A DNA stretch of 10,000 nucleotides. It comes from Nitrospira sp. (GTDB taxonomy: Bacteria > Nitrospirota > Nitrospiria > Nitrospirales > Nitrospiraceae). Positions 1-6,917 of the stretch are shown here, one piece after another (the stretch's first letter is position 1; each line of letters starts with the position of its first letter). A program made the position numbers and the translations under genes. The stretch spans positions 1-10,000 of the forward strand of contig JAIWOH010000009.1 of NCBI GenBank assembly GCA_020216985.1, read 5' to 3'. A model generated the notes under the pieces. The model made no database searches. It was not told the DNA's origin and was given only the letters and a program-made list of their open reading frames with translations.

Positions 1-918
1 ATGCTCCACGTCCGAGAAGGCCCGGCGAATCCGATCGATCGCCTCATTCGTCGCAATAGCCTGAAGACGGATTTGTTCCAGTTCCGCCGCCACCCGAGCC
101 TGCTCCGCCGCGATCGACGCTTCTTTGGCGTCGCACGAGGCGAGTTCCGTCTCCGCTGCCGCCAGTCCCGCCCGCAACGCCCTGAATTCTCTTGTCAGCA
201 ATTCGACTTCCAGCCCCCGAACCTCCTGCTGCAACGCCTGATACGTTCGCGCCTGACGGGCCTGCCGCTCAAGAGAATTGAGCTGTTTCTTCACCTCCGC
301 GATCACGTCCCGAACCCGAAGCAAGTTCTGCTGCGTCACGTCGAGTTTCCGTAACGCTTCGGCCTTTTGCTTTTTATAACGGACGATGCCGGCGGTCTCT
401 TCGATCAGTTCCCGCCGATCCCTCGGAGAGGCATTCAGAATCTGATCGATCTGGCCTTGAGCGATCACCGTGTGTCCCTTGCTCCCCGCGCGAGTGTCAA
501 GCAACAGACTCCGGATGTCTCTAAGTCGGCAAGGGGTTTTATTGATGAAGTATTCACTCTCCCCGTTCCGATACAGCCGACGAGTGATCATCAGCTCCTG
601 GAATTCGGTCAATTGGCCGGGCAACCCCGTGCTTCCATCGAGCTTCATCGACGATCGATCCAAGCCGCCGATCGTCAGCGAGACTTCGGCCATTCCCAAC
701 GGCTTTCTGAGCGTCGTGCCGTTGAAAATGACGTCCTCCATCTTTTCACTCCTGAGCGTTTTGGTGCTTTGCTCGCCCAAGACCCAAAGGATCGCATCGA
801 CGACATTGCTTTTTCCGCTTCCGTTGGGGCCGACAACCGCGGTGACCCCCTCTGGAAATTCGATTTTCCCCTCGACAAACGATTTAAAGCCCAGCATGTC
901 CAAGGACTTGAGATACAT
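1..918 (-). CDS. smc: Chromosome segregation ATPase SMC, N-terminal part (cut by window edge)
   Basis: The gene reads from an ATG at 918 down to base 1 with no stop, giving the first 306 residues of a protein that is usually about 1,150-1,200 residues long. It begins MYLKSLDMLGFKSF, the typical SMC start. The Walker A loop GPNGSGKS lies at residues 30-37, followed by LGEQSTKTLRSEKMEDVIFNGT (the R-loop region). ITRRLYRNGESEYFIN is at about 111-126 and the Q-loop region VIAQGQIDQIL at 151-161. From about residue 183 the sequence turns into a Lys/Glu/Gln-rich coiled-coil arm. Known role: a dimeric ATPase that, with ScpA and ScpB, holds and organises replicated chromosomes. AAGAGG sits about 8-9 bases before the ATG, supporting this start. 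It lies 183 bases downstream of ispH on the same strand. The hinge, second arm and Walker B/signature half lie outside the window. Confidence 0.95.
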   Translation of the reverse strand, partial: MYLKSLDMLGFKSFVEGKIEFPEGVTAVVGPNGSGKSNVVDAILWVLGEQSTKTLRSEKMEDVIFNGTTLRKPLGMAEVSLTIGGLDRSSMKLDGSTGLPGQLTEFQELMITRRLYRNGESEYFINKTPCRLRDIRSLLLDTRAGSKGHTVIAQGQIDQILNASPRDRRELIEETAGIVRYKKQKAEALRKLDVTQQNLLRVRDVIAEVKKQLNSLERQARQARTYQALQQEVRGLEVELLTREFRALRAGLAAAETELASCDAKEASIAAEQARVAAELEQIRLQAIATNEAIDRIRRAFSDVEH

Positions 919-969
919 CGATGATCGCCTCTTTTCCTTAACTCTTACGCCTCCCGAAATCCAATCGTC

Positions 970-1001
970 GGCCGGAATGAAATCGATAAAACCAACCGGC
1001 C
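970..1001. repeat. Inverted repeat in the ispH-smc spacer
   Basis: GGCCGG at 970-975 pairs perfectly with CCGGCC at 996-1001 across a 20-base AT-rich loop. It lies in the 183-base gap between the ispH stop and the smc start. No T-run follows on either strand, so it is not a classical terminator. It could be a weak hairpin in an ispH-smc transcript or a protein-binding dyad. A 6-base arm can arise by chance. Confidence 0.3.
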
Positions 1002-1101
1002 TTTCGTAGCACACGGACCCGAAGAAATCAAAATGAAAGACAGCGTAAGGGTAGAGATCAAAAGGACTGCCACAAGGTATGGAAGCGGAACGGACGTTTG
1101 A

Positions 1102-2070
1102 TTAACCTGCCGCGATCCCGGCCGCAGCCTTGCTGCCGGCGGATTCAATTTGAACCAATTCTTTCGGCAAGAGAAACTCGACGTCTTCTTCGATCACGGT
1201 CAACTCCTCGACTTCCGAGGGGCCGGTCGACCGAAGGAAGGCGACTACTTCTGTTACCAACACCTCCGGCGCGGAGGCGCCGGCAGTGATACCGACGGCC
1301 TTGGCTTCTTTAAGCCAAGCCGGATCGATATCGTTGGCCGAGTCGATCAGGTAGGAAGGAATACCGCATCGTTCGCCCAATTCCCGCAAGCGATTGGAGT
1401 TCGAACTGTTCGGCGATCCGATGACCAGGATGACATCAACCAGACGAGACAACTCCTTGACCGCGTTTTGACGATTCTGCGTCGCGTAGCAGATGTCTTC
1501 TTGATGCGGCCCCTTGATGTTCGGGAACCGCCGGTGCAACGCAGTGACGATGTCCCGGCATTCATCCACGCTGAGCGTCGTCTGCGTGACATACGATAAG
1601 TTGACGGTGTTGTCCACCTGCAGCGCCTCGACATCTTCGACGGAGGACACCAGGTGGAACTTGTCGGGAATTTGCCCCAATGTCCCGATCACTTCCGGAT
1701 GGCCTGCATGGCCGATGAGGATCAGCTCATACCCTTGCGCGTAATCACGGTTGACTTCGTTGTGGACCTTGATCACCAGGGGACACGTGGCATCGATCAC
1801 GTGGAGACGGCGTTGACGCGCCTCATCCCACACGGACTTGGCCACGCCGTGCGCACTGAAGATCACGACCGATCCTTCCGGCACCTCGTTCAACTCTTCC
1901 ACGAACACCGCGCCCTTTTGCCTGAGCGAATTCACGACATGGCGGCTATGGACGATTTCGTGACGCACATAGATGGGAGCGCCGTACTTCTTGAGCGAGA
2001 GATCCACAATGTCGATCGCTCGATCGACGCCGGCGCAAAACCCGCGGGGATTGGCGAGATAGATTTTCAT
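1102..2070 (-). CDS. ispH: 4-hydroxy-3-methylbut-2-enyl diphosphate reductase (IspH/LytB)
   Basis: This 322-residue protein matches IspH (E. coli 316). It catalyses the last step of the MEP pathway, reducing HMBPP to IPP and DMAPP with an oxygen-sensitive iron-sulfur cluster in the cytoplasm. The three cluster cysteines are visible: C12 ([13 protein letters not shown]), C96 (IDATCPLV) and C194 ([11 protein letters not shown]). The substrate-pocket histidines are also present: H41 (HEIVH), H74 (FSAHGV) and H124 (HAGHPEV), with E126 next to the last. The motifs [11 protein letters not shown] and [10 protein letters not shown] are intact. The C-terminus carries an Ala/Gly-rich tail (about 306-322) beyond the usual end. 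The start is supported by AAGGAG about 9 bases upstream. It follows the secreted repeat protein on the same strand after 237 bases and has its own candidate promoter, so it is probably transcribed independently, possibly continuing into smc. Confidence 0.97.
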   Translation of the reverse strand: MKIYLANPRGFCAGVDRAIDIVDLSLKKYGAPIYVRHEIVHSRHVVNSLRQKGAVFVEELNEVPEGSVVIFSAHGVAKSVWDEARQRRLHVIDATCPLVIKVHNEVNRDYAQGYELILIGHAGHPEVIGTLGQIPDKFHLVSSVEDVEALQVDNTVNLSYVTQTTLSVDECRDIVTALHRRFPNIKGPHQEDICYATQNRQNAVKELSRLVDVILVIGSPNSSNSNRLRELGERCGIPSYLIDSANDIDPAWLKEAKAVGITAGASAPEVLVTEVVAFLRSTGPSEVEELTVIEEDVEFLLPKELVQIESAGSKAAAGIAAG

Positions 2071-2135
2071 GATCGGTCGCTCCTTCAGCCAGGCTCCAGA
2101 ATGTCGTCCGAATTACGGCCCTGTGTTGAGCGACC

Positions 2136-2165
2136 ACGATACGTCAGACACCCAGGTATCGTCAA
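2136..2165 (-). promoter_or_regulatory. Candidate sigma-70 promoter of ispH with overlapping dyad
   Basis: On the minus strand TTGACG (2165-2160) and TATCGT (2141-2136) are 18 bases apart, matching 5/6 and 4/6 of the -35 and -10 consensus. A transcript would start near 2129, giving a leader of about 59 bases to the ispH ATG at 2070. ACGATAC (2136-2142) and GTATCGT (2156-2162) form a perfect 7-base inverted repeat with a 13-base spacer, so the half-sites are centred 20 bases apart and cover the promoter elements. That layout suits a dimeric repressor, but no regulator can be named. Confidence 0.45.
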
Positions 2166-2262
2166 CAGGATTGCCCTGTCTTTCACAAGGTAGACACGAC
2201 CAACCGACCCTGCCCCCTTAGCCACCTCATCAGACGCTTGTCCCCCGTTCTTTTTTCACGAA

Positions 2263-2288
2263 GGCCATGCCCGGAAGGGGGCATGGCC
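2263..2288 (-). terminator. Strong hairpin after the secreted repeat protein gene, no T-run
   Basis: GGCCATGCCC (2263-2272) and GGGCATGGCC (2279-2288) form a perfect 10-base stem with a 6-base loop, about 20 bases past the stop codon of the gene ending at 2308. On neither strand does a T-tract follow directly, so intrinsic termination is doubtful. On the minus strand a short T-run lies before the stem, at 2294-2298. The hairpin may instead be a 3' stability structure or work with Rho. AAGGGGG at 2275-2281 can pair instead with CCCCCTT at 2302-2308, which would break the main stem. Confidence 0.4.
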
Positions 2289-2307
2289 GAGCAGAAAAAG
2301 CCCCCCT

Positions 2308-3537
2308 TTAAGGAGTCATCGTCAGCGTGATCGGCACACTGACGACGGAAGAGAGATTCGGAGTTGCGACCGAGAGATGGCACGTATAGGTCCCAGCCAA
2401 CAGACCAGCCGTCACCACATTGGCCGTGATGGTGGCATTGCCGCTTCCATCAGTGGGAGCATGCCGGAACCAATTTCCGTCGCAATTATGCCTGGCGCTC
2501 CAATTGAGCGTCCCTCCACCGACGTTGGAGACCCTCAAGGTCTGGGACGAAGGATTGGCGCCTCCAACCCTTGCCGTGAAGGAGAGACTTGTTGGACTCA
2601 CACTGATGACAGGAGAGGAAGTAGCCGCCGTAATCGTCAGCGTGATCGGCACAAGCACCGTGCTGGCTCCATCCGCAGCAACCGAGATCTGGCCCGTATA
2701 TGTTCCGGCCGCGAGACCGGTTGTGACGACTCCGACGGTGACCGTGACGTTTCCGCTTCCATCAAGGGGGCTATGAGCAATCCACGAGCGACTATTTCGA
2801 ATGCTCCAACGCAAGGTTCCACCACCGCCATTGGTAACGGTGAAGGTTTGCGTTGGCGGATTGATACCTCCTTGCACTGCCGTAAAAGACAAGCTTGTGG
2901 GATTCACTCGAATAACCGGCACAGGAGCACTTGAGACAGTAAATGTCACAGGGATCGTGACCGAAGACGCACCAGTGGCACTAATCAAGATCGTGCCGGC
3001 ATAGGTCCCAGCAACCAAACTACCGGTCGTGACATTGATGGTCACCGATGCGTTACCACTCCCCGATGTCCGACTTAGAGTAAGCCAACTGATATTCTCG
3101 CTCAGCGTCCAACTGAGGGTTCCACCTCCGGTGTTGGTAACATTCAAAGTCTGGGAGGCGGGGTTGGAGCCGCCTTGCGTAGCAGCGAAGGAAAAGCTCA
3201 TCGGACTGACTCCAATCCTGGGCGGAGTAGAACTGGGCGGAGTATAGGTGACAACCGCGCTTTCCCGCGATTCGTTCCCAGCATAATCATACGCCGTGAG
3301 AAAGTAATATTGCGTCGTCGAGGGAGTTCCGATATTGAAACTGGTCACTCGTCCCAGCGTCGCCAGAAGCGTAGCAGTACCGGATGTCCGTGAACAGTTG
3401 GACACGCTGCACCGATACACGCGATAGCCGGCCAGATCCGACTCGGTATTGGCATTCCACGACAACGAAGCACTCCACGAGGGGGTCGACCACAACACGA
3501 GCAAACCGGCCAGCGCGCACGCCCATTTCACCCTCAT
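2308..3537 (-). CDS. Secreted protein with a fibronectin-III-like domain and three BACON-like repeats
   Basis: This 409-residue protein starts with a signal peptide: basic MRVK, then a hydrophobic core and a likely cut after the SWSA region (about residue 23). Residues 24-100 resemble a fibronectin type III domain (LSWNANTESDLAGYRVYR, then TTQYYFLTAYDYAGNES). They include a close cysteine pair, C43 and C48. After a Pro/Ser linker come three repeats of about 100 residues (107-201, 209-303, 310-408). Each contains the pattern SPTSLSF, GG.NP..QT, VTN.GGGTL.W, DGSGN and AGTYTG, resembling BACON-type beta-sandwich modules. The third repeat has its own cysteines, C352 and C386, which could form a disulfide. 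There is no C-terminal anchor or sorting motif. Specific function unknown; such modules usually serve adhesion or carbohydrate/surface binding outside the cell. AAGGAG lies 7 bases before the ATG at 3537. The gene stands alone behind a long leader region. Confidence 0.85.
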   Translation of the reverse strand: MRVKWACALAGLLVLWSTPSWSASLSWNANTESDLAGYRVYRCSVSNCSRTSGTATLLATLGRVTSFNIGTPSTTQYYFLTAYDYAGNESRESAVVTYTPPSSTPPRIGVSPMSFSFAATQGGSNPASQTLNVTNTGGGTLSWTLSENISWLTLSRTSGSGNASVTINVTTGSLVAGTYAGTILISATGASSVTIPVTFTVSSAPVPVIRVNPTSLSFTAVQGGINPPTQTFTVTNGGGGTLRWSIRNSRSWIAHSPLDGSGNVTVTVGVVTTGLAAGTYTGQISVAADGASTVLVPITLTITAATSSPVISVSPTSLSFTARVGGANPSSQTLRVSNVGGGTLNWSARHNCDGNWFRHAPTDGSGNATITANVVTAGLLAGTYTCHLSVATPNLSSVVSVPITLTMTP

Positions 3538-3971
3538 AACGGAACTCCTTTTTATTCAATTTCGGCCACAACCAAGCGCGGCGTCGACTTCTGCGACTTC
3601 CGACCTGACAAGAGCGACCTGCCAAGAGAAGGTGAAGCCGCCCGACACACAACCTCGCGACACACCCCTGCTCAAGTGTCTTTGCGACCCCGTGCCCCTT
3701 GGTTAAGGGAACTTGGATCAAGAAACTCGTCGAATGTATGGCGAGCGAAGAAGTCGTCTGCTCTTGCGTCCGAAGGAAGATGAGCAAGGCATGTGCCATC
3801 AAATCGAAGTGAAATCGTTCGAGATTCTCGTGGAAAAACAATGTAGGAACCAATCGTATTTCAGATGAGTGTAGGAAACAGAAAAGGGTCGAGGGGCGGA
3901 TGAATACGCAACCCTATGATTTATAGAGCCCACATCGCTCAGTATGACGTTCCCTACAGAAGCAACAAAAA

Positions 3972-4020
3972 GATCGCCGTCTTTGCGCATGCAGCGTTCT
4001 CGCTGCAGATAAAGACGATC
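3972..4020. repeat. Long imperfect inverted repeat upstream of phoB
   Basis: The inner arms GCAGCG (3991-3996) and CGCTGC (4001-4006) flank a TTCT loop. The outer arms CGTCTTT (3978-3984) and AAAGACG (4011-4017) pair across a short internal bulge, and GATC occurs at both outer ends. The whole would fold into a hairpin of about 13 base pairs plus bulges. It is more than 220 bases before phoB and has no T-run after it. It could be a 5' leader structure, a small RNA terminator-like element or a dispersed repeat copy; I cannot tell which. Confidence 0.45.
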
Positions 4021-4202
4021 CCTCCGTTGGATCTTGGATCGAGGTTGAGCAACAAGGAGAAATCGCGTGTTTCCTCACCAAAGCCTCCCTATAAAAAAGT
4101 TGCCTCAAAACGGGTCTATCAAAAAAACCGCCATGACCTTGTGCAATCCTCCCGTGGCCGACATTCTGCTCGCCTTGCTCTCTCTCATCCTCTATCCTGC
4201 GC

Positions 4203-4231
4203 TTGACAGTTCCTCCGCTCATCCGTAGGCT
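4203..4231 (+). promoter_or_regulatory. Weak candidate promoter just upstream of phoB
   Basis: A perfect -35 hexamer TTGACA lies at 4203-4208, and TAGGCT (3/6 to the -10 consensus) follows after 17 bases at 4226-4231. Transcription would start only about 5 bases before the phoB ATG, leaving no room for a ribosome binding site. The real promoter may therefore lie further upstream. The opposite strand of 4203-4210 reads CTGTCAAG, resembling one half-site of a Pho box, but no second half-site is evident. Confidence 0.2.
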
Positions 4232-4242
4232 GAGAACCCTCT

Positions 4243-4953
4243 ATGCCGGCCTCCTCGCCCAAGAAAGTTCTCGTTATCGAGGACGAAAAAGACATCCAAC
4301 AACTTGTCAAGTTGTACTTGGAAAAGGACGGCTTTCGCGTGATTACCGCGGCAACAGGCCCGGAGGGTTTAAAACTCGTCTCTCAAGAAAAGCCGGATCT
4401 GATCGTGTTGGACCTCATGTTGCCCGATATGGACGGTCTCGAGGTCTGCAAGCGAGTGCGCGCCGCTCCTGAGACCGCGATGTTGCCCATCATCATGCTG
4501 ACGGCTAAAGCCGAAGAATCCGATACCGTCATCGGCCTCGAACTGGGCGCCGACGATTATGTCACCAAACCGTTCAGCCCCAAGACGCTGACGGCCCGCG
4601 TCAAAGCCCTCTTCCGTCGTATGGAACGGGCTCAAGCCACCGGGACCACCCATTACCACTACGGTCCATTGACAATGGACCTCGGACGCCATGAGGTTCG
4701 TGTAGGCCAGGAAGAAGTCGTGTTAACGGCGAAGGAATTCGGCTTGCTCGAGCACTTGATTCGGCATCCGGGACGAGTGTTGACCCGCGACGTGCTCCTC
4801 AATGCCGTCTGGGGATATGATTACTTCGGCACGACCCGAACGGTCGACGTCCACATTCGGCGACTCAAGCAGAAGCTACCCATTCTTGAAGACGCCATCG
4901 TCTCCGTCAAATCGCTGGGATACAAACTCAAGGATCCGGCAGGGGACGCATGA
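4243..4953 (+). CDS. phoB: OmpR/PhoB-family response regulator
   Basis: This 236-residue DNA-binding regulator has a receiver domain (about 8-125) followed by a winged-helix output domain (about 137-232). The acidic pocket is E13/D14, the phosphoacceptor D57 (PDLIVLDLMLPDMDG), the switch residues T87 (IIMLTAKA) and Y106, and the conserved lysine K109 (DDYVTKPF). The output domain shows LTAKEFGLLEHLIRHPGRVLTRDVLL and the recognition-helix segment TRTVDVHIRRLKQKL. Known role: phosphorylated by its partner kinase, it binds promoters as a dimer, in the PhoB case for phosphate starvation. The neighbouring kinase supports PhoB, but no pst, phoU or phosphatase gene is in view, so the signal is unproven. 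The ribosome site before the ATG is poor. Its stop overlaps the start of a small frame leading into phoR. Confidence 0.9.
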   Translation: MPASSPKKVLVIEDEKDIQQLVKLYLEKDGFRVITAATGPEGLKLVSQEKPDLIVLDLMLPDMDGLEVCKRVRAAPETAMLPIIMLTAKAEESDTVIGLELGADDYVTKPFSPKTLTARVKALFRRMERAQATGTTHYHYGPLTMDLGRHEVRVGQEEVVLTAKEFGLLEHLIRHPGRVLTRDVLLNAVWGYDYFGTTRTVDVHIRRLKQKLPILEDAIVSVKSLGYKLKDPAGDA

Positions 4954-5030
4954 TGCGCGGCCATTTTCCTCTTTCTCTGCGCCTTGTCATTGTCCCGTTC
5001 TTGATGCGCCGGCTTCCCCCCTCCCCATGA
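4950..5030 (+). CDS. 25-26 codon reading frame bridging phoB and phoR
   Basis: Consecutive ATG codons at 4950 and 4953 open a frame ending at TGA 5028-5030. The peptide has a hydrophobic centre (LSLRLVIVPFLM) and a basic, proline-rich end (RRLPPSP). The first ATG overlaps the phoB stop as ATGA (4950-4953), and its own stop overlaps the phoR ATG as ATGA (5027-5030). AGGGG at 4941-4945 lies 7 bases before the second ATG, an ideal ribosome site. This could be a leader that couples phoR translation to phoB. It could also be the true N-terminus of PhoR put out of frame by one base: the frame crosses a run of six C (5016-5021), and one more C would join it to phoR. I do not recognise the peptide. 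Confidence 0.4.
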   Translation: MMRGHFPLSLRLVIVPFLMRRLPPSP

Positions 5031-6883
5031 GACTTCCGATCAGATGGAAGCTGGCATGTATTGCAGTTTTCGCAACGGCATGTCTTTTTGCCATGGCGGG
5101 AATCTTCCTCGTCCGGTCGTTGGATCGGCAACACCTGCTCCGGCAAAACACCGTCTTGGAAACCACGGTCACGCTCGTCGAGTACAACCTGTCCTCCCTG
5201 TTTGCATCGTCGGATCGCCTTCCTTCGCCCTCACGCCTCCACACCATCGCTCGCGAGCTTGGCGCCCGTGCCGCCGCCCGCATCACGCTCATTGCCTCGG
5301 ACGGCACTGTCATCGCCGACAGCGCCACCCAGGTCGACGCCCCGCCCTTTCATGAAAATCAAGCAAACAAGCCGGAAGTCCGACAAGCCATCTCCTCAGG
5401 ACAGGGCCAAGACGTCAGGATCGACGAGATAACCGGTGAGCGCACCTTTTATCGAGCCGTGACGACGGCATCCGATCACCCCCACGGCCCGATCGTTGTG
5501 CGCGTAGGTCTCGCGGCGACCCCGATGGACCGGAATATCGAACACGCCAAACACACCATCGTCATCACACTGGGGCTCGTCTTCCTGGCGGCTGCGGCGT
5601 TCACTGTGTGGCTTGTACACAGCCTGACCCAACCGCTTTCGGCCGTGGCGCGGGCTGTCAGACGTCTGGAATCGGAAGAATTCACCGTCTCTTCCAAGCG
5701 CGCCGCACACGATGAAGTCGATGGTCTCGCCGCCGCTCTCCACCAAGTCGCCGACCGCATGCAGACCAAGCTCGCCGAGCTGTCCGAAGATCGGGCGCAA
5801 CTGCTGGCCGTGCTGACGTCCATGATCGAAGGCGTGATGGTTTTGGATCGCCGAGGCTATGTCTTGCAAATGAACCCTGCGTTGGAGCGCATCTTCGGCA
5901 TTTCCCGCGCCGAGGCGCGGGGGCGTCCGTTTGCCGAACTGTTCCGCAACCGGCAATTGAGCGAGCTGGTGGAGGAGACGCTTCGCTCTCGAAGTCATCG
6001 CGAGGCCGAACTGATCCTTCCGCTGACGGGCCGCTGTTTACAGATCGAAGCCTCGTTCGCGGGAGGGGAACGGGACAACGAGGCGTGCGTGGTGCTGGTC
6101 TGTCACGACATTACGGAGCTTCGCCGCCTGGAAACCATCCGCAAGGACTTCGTGGCCAACGTCTCCCACGAATTGCGCACGCCGCTCACTTCGATCAAGG
6201 GGTACGTGGAAGCGCTGCTGGATGGCGCCAAAGACGACCCGGAAATGGCGGCGAATTTTCTCGATATCATCCTCAAGCAAAGCGATCGATTGAACCTTAT
6301 TATCGGAGACCTGCTCGAACTTTCGCACATCGAGTCGGGCCGTGTCTCATTTCGTCAGGATCCGATCGACCTTCGCACAGTCATCGACCGTGCGCTCTCG
6401 ACGATCAAACCGCTGGCTGAAAAAAAAGGACACCGACTCGTCACGTTCCTTGAAGACGCCGTGCCTTCCATTGCCGGCGACGAAGACCGGTTGGTTCAGG
6501 TGATGACCAACTTGCTGGACAACGCCGTGAAATACACACCGCCGGGCGGCACCATCACCGTGACGGCGAAACGGGCATCAAGACCACGGGCGGGCGACCA
6601 CCCGGCAGGAGCTATTGACCCCGCAGGAGCCATCGAATTGAGCGTCGCTGACACGGGGATCGGCATTCCGGAGACGGACCGACCGCGCGTCTTCGAACGT
6701 TTTTACCGCGTCGACAAAGCCAGATCCCGCGAGTTGGGCGGAACCGGTCTCGGCCTGGCCATTGTGAAGCATATCGTCGAAGGACACGGCGGAGGGGTCT
6801 GGGTCGAAGCCAATGAGCCCAAAGGCAGCCGGTTCATGGTTCGCCTGCCGATTCACAGCGGTCACCACGGTCCGGCCCGGTAG
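5027..6883 (+). CDS. phoR: Membrane sensor histidine kinase, PhoR type
   Basis: This 618-residue kinase has two membrane segments (about 9-29 and 177-198) enclosing an extracytoplasmic domain of roughly 145 residues. Then come HAMP (about 199-250), a PAS domain (about 256-365), HisKA and the ATPase domain. The phosphoacceptor is H381 (NVSHELRTPLTSIKGY). The N-box is TNLLDNAVKYT with N495/N499, the G1 box DTGIGIP (542-548), the F-box FERFYR and the G2 box GGTGLGLAIV (571-580), so it should be active. The large outer domain plus HAMP-PAS resembles PhoR of Gram-positive bacteria more than E. coli PhoR, which lacks a large periplasmic part. This start was chosen because MRLPIRWK leads straight into the first membrane helix. 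However, the 14 bases before the ATG are all pyrimidines, so it has no ribosome site of its own. A 12-residue tandem repeat lies before the G1 box. Confidence 0.9.
   Translation: MRLPIRWKLACIAVFATACLFAMAGIFLVRSLDRQHLLRQNTVLETTVTLVEYNLSSLFASSDRLPSPSRLHTIARELGARAAARITLIASDGTVIADSATQVDAPPFHENQANKPEVRQAISSGQGQDVRIDEITGERTFYRAVTTASDHPHGPIVVRVGLAATPMDRNIEHAKHTIVITLGLVFLAAAAFTVWLVHSLTQPLSAVARAVRRLESEEFTVSSKRAAHDEVDGLAAALHQVADRMQTKLAELSEDRAQLLAVLTSMIEGVMVLDRRGYVLQMNPALERIFGISRAEARGRPFAELFRNRQLSELVEETLRSRSHREAELILPLTGRCLQIEASFAGGERDNEACVVLVCHDITELRRLETIRKDFVANVSHELRTPLTSIKGYVEALLDGAKDDPEMAANFLDIILKQSDRLNLIIGDLLELSHIESGRVSFRQDPIDLRTVIDRALSTIKPLAEKKGHRLVTFLEDAVPSIAGDEDRLVQVMTNLLDNAVKYTPPGGTITVTAKRASRPRAGDHPAGAIDPAGAIELSVADTGIGIPETDRPRVFERFYRVDKARSRELGGTGLGLAIVKHIVEGHGGGVWVEANEPKGSRFMVRLPIHSGHHGPAR
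6602..6637 (+). repeat. In-frame 18-base tandem duplication inside phoR
   Basis: Two adjacent 18-base units (6602-6619 and 6620-6637) encode PAGAID and PAGAIE, residues 526-537. They agree at 14 of 18 bases, and all four differences are at third codon positions. The repeat sits in the loop between a beta strand of the ATPase domain and the strand leading to the DTGIGI box, where kinases tolerate insertions. Confidence 0.75.
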
Positions 6884-6917
6884 CAACAAAGCCTTTCCAG
6901 CACACAAGGACCTTCTG

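Larger units (their letters stand above)
3538..4242. other. 705-base divergent intergenic region
   Basis: No convincing coding sequence is present. The reading frames here are short, and the longest minus-strand one runs through the start of the repeat-protein gene in the wrong frame. The stretch must hold the promoters of the divergent repeat-protein gene and phoB. Visible structure includes a small hairpin, CCCTT-ggtt-AAGGG at 3696-3709; a long imperfect inverted repeat at 3972-4020; a tandem TTGGATC pair at about 4028-4041; and A-rich patches near 4090-4127. I could not assign a clear -10/-35 pair to the repeat-protein gene. Confidence 0.6.

Noticed and set aside
367..1009. Plus-strand open frames of 179-185 codons over the smc region
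   Set aside because: They lie antisense to the smc coding sequence, whose Walker A and Q-loop motifs are clear; they encode no recognisable protein.
1654..2193. Plus-strand 179-codon frame
   Set aside because: Antisense to ispH, which has all cluster cysteines; the frame is a by-product of GC-rich coding DNA.
2377..2934. Plus-strand 185-codon frame
   Set aside because: Antisense to the BACON-like repeats; its apparent periodicity mirrors the repeats on the other strand.
3287..3853. Minus-strand 188-codon frame spanning the start of the secreted repeat protein
   Set aside because: It overlaps the signal-peptide gene in another frame, is Arg/Cys-rich with no motif, and the overlapped gene has a strong ribosome site and a real domain structure.
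4802..5026. 75-codon N-terminal extension of PhoR from an ATG inside phoB
   Set aside because: It overlaps the phoB winged-helix domain in another frame and has no PhoR-like content; the first membrane helix begins just after 5027.
5396..5998. Minus-strand 200-codon frame inside phoR
   Set aside because: Antisense to the membrane/HAMP/PAS part of phoR, with no motif or ribosome site support.
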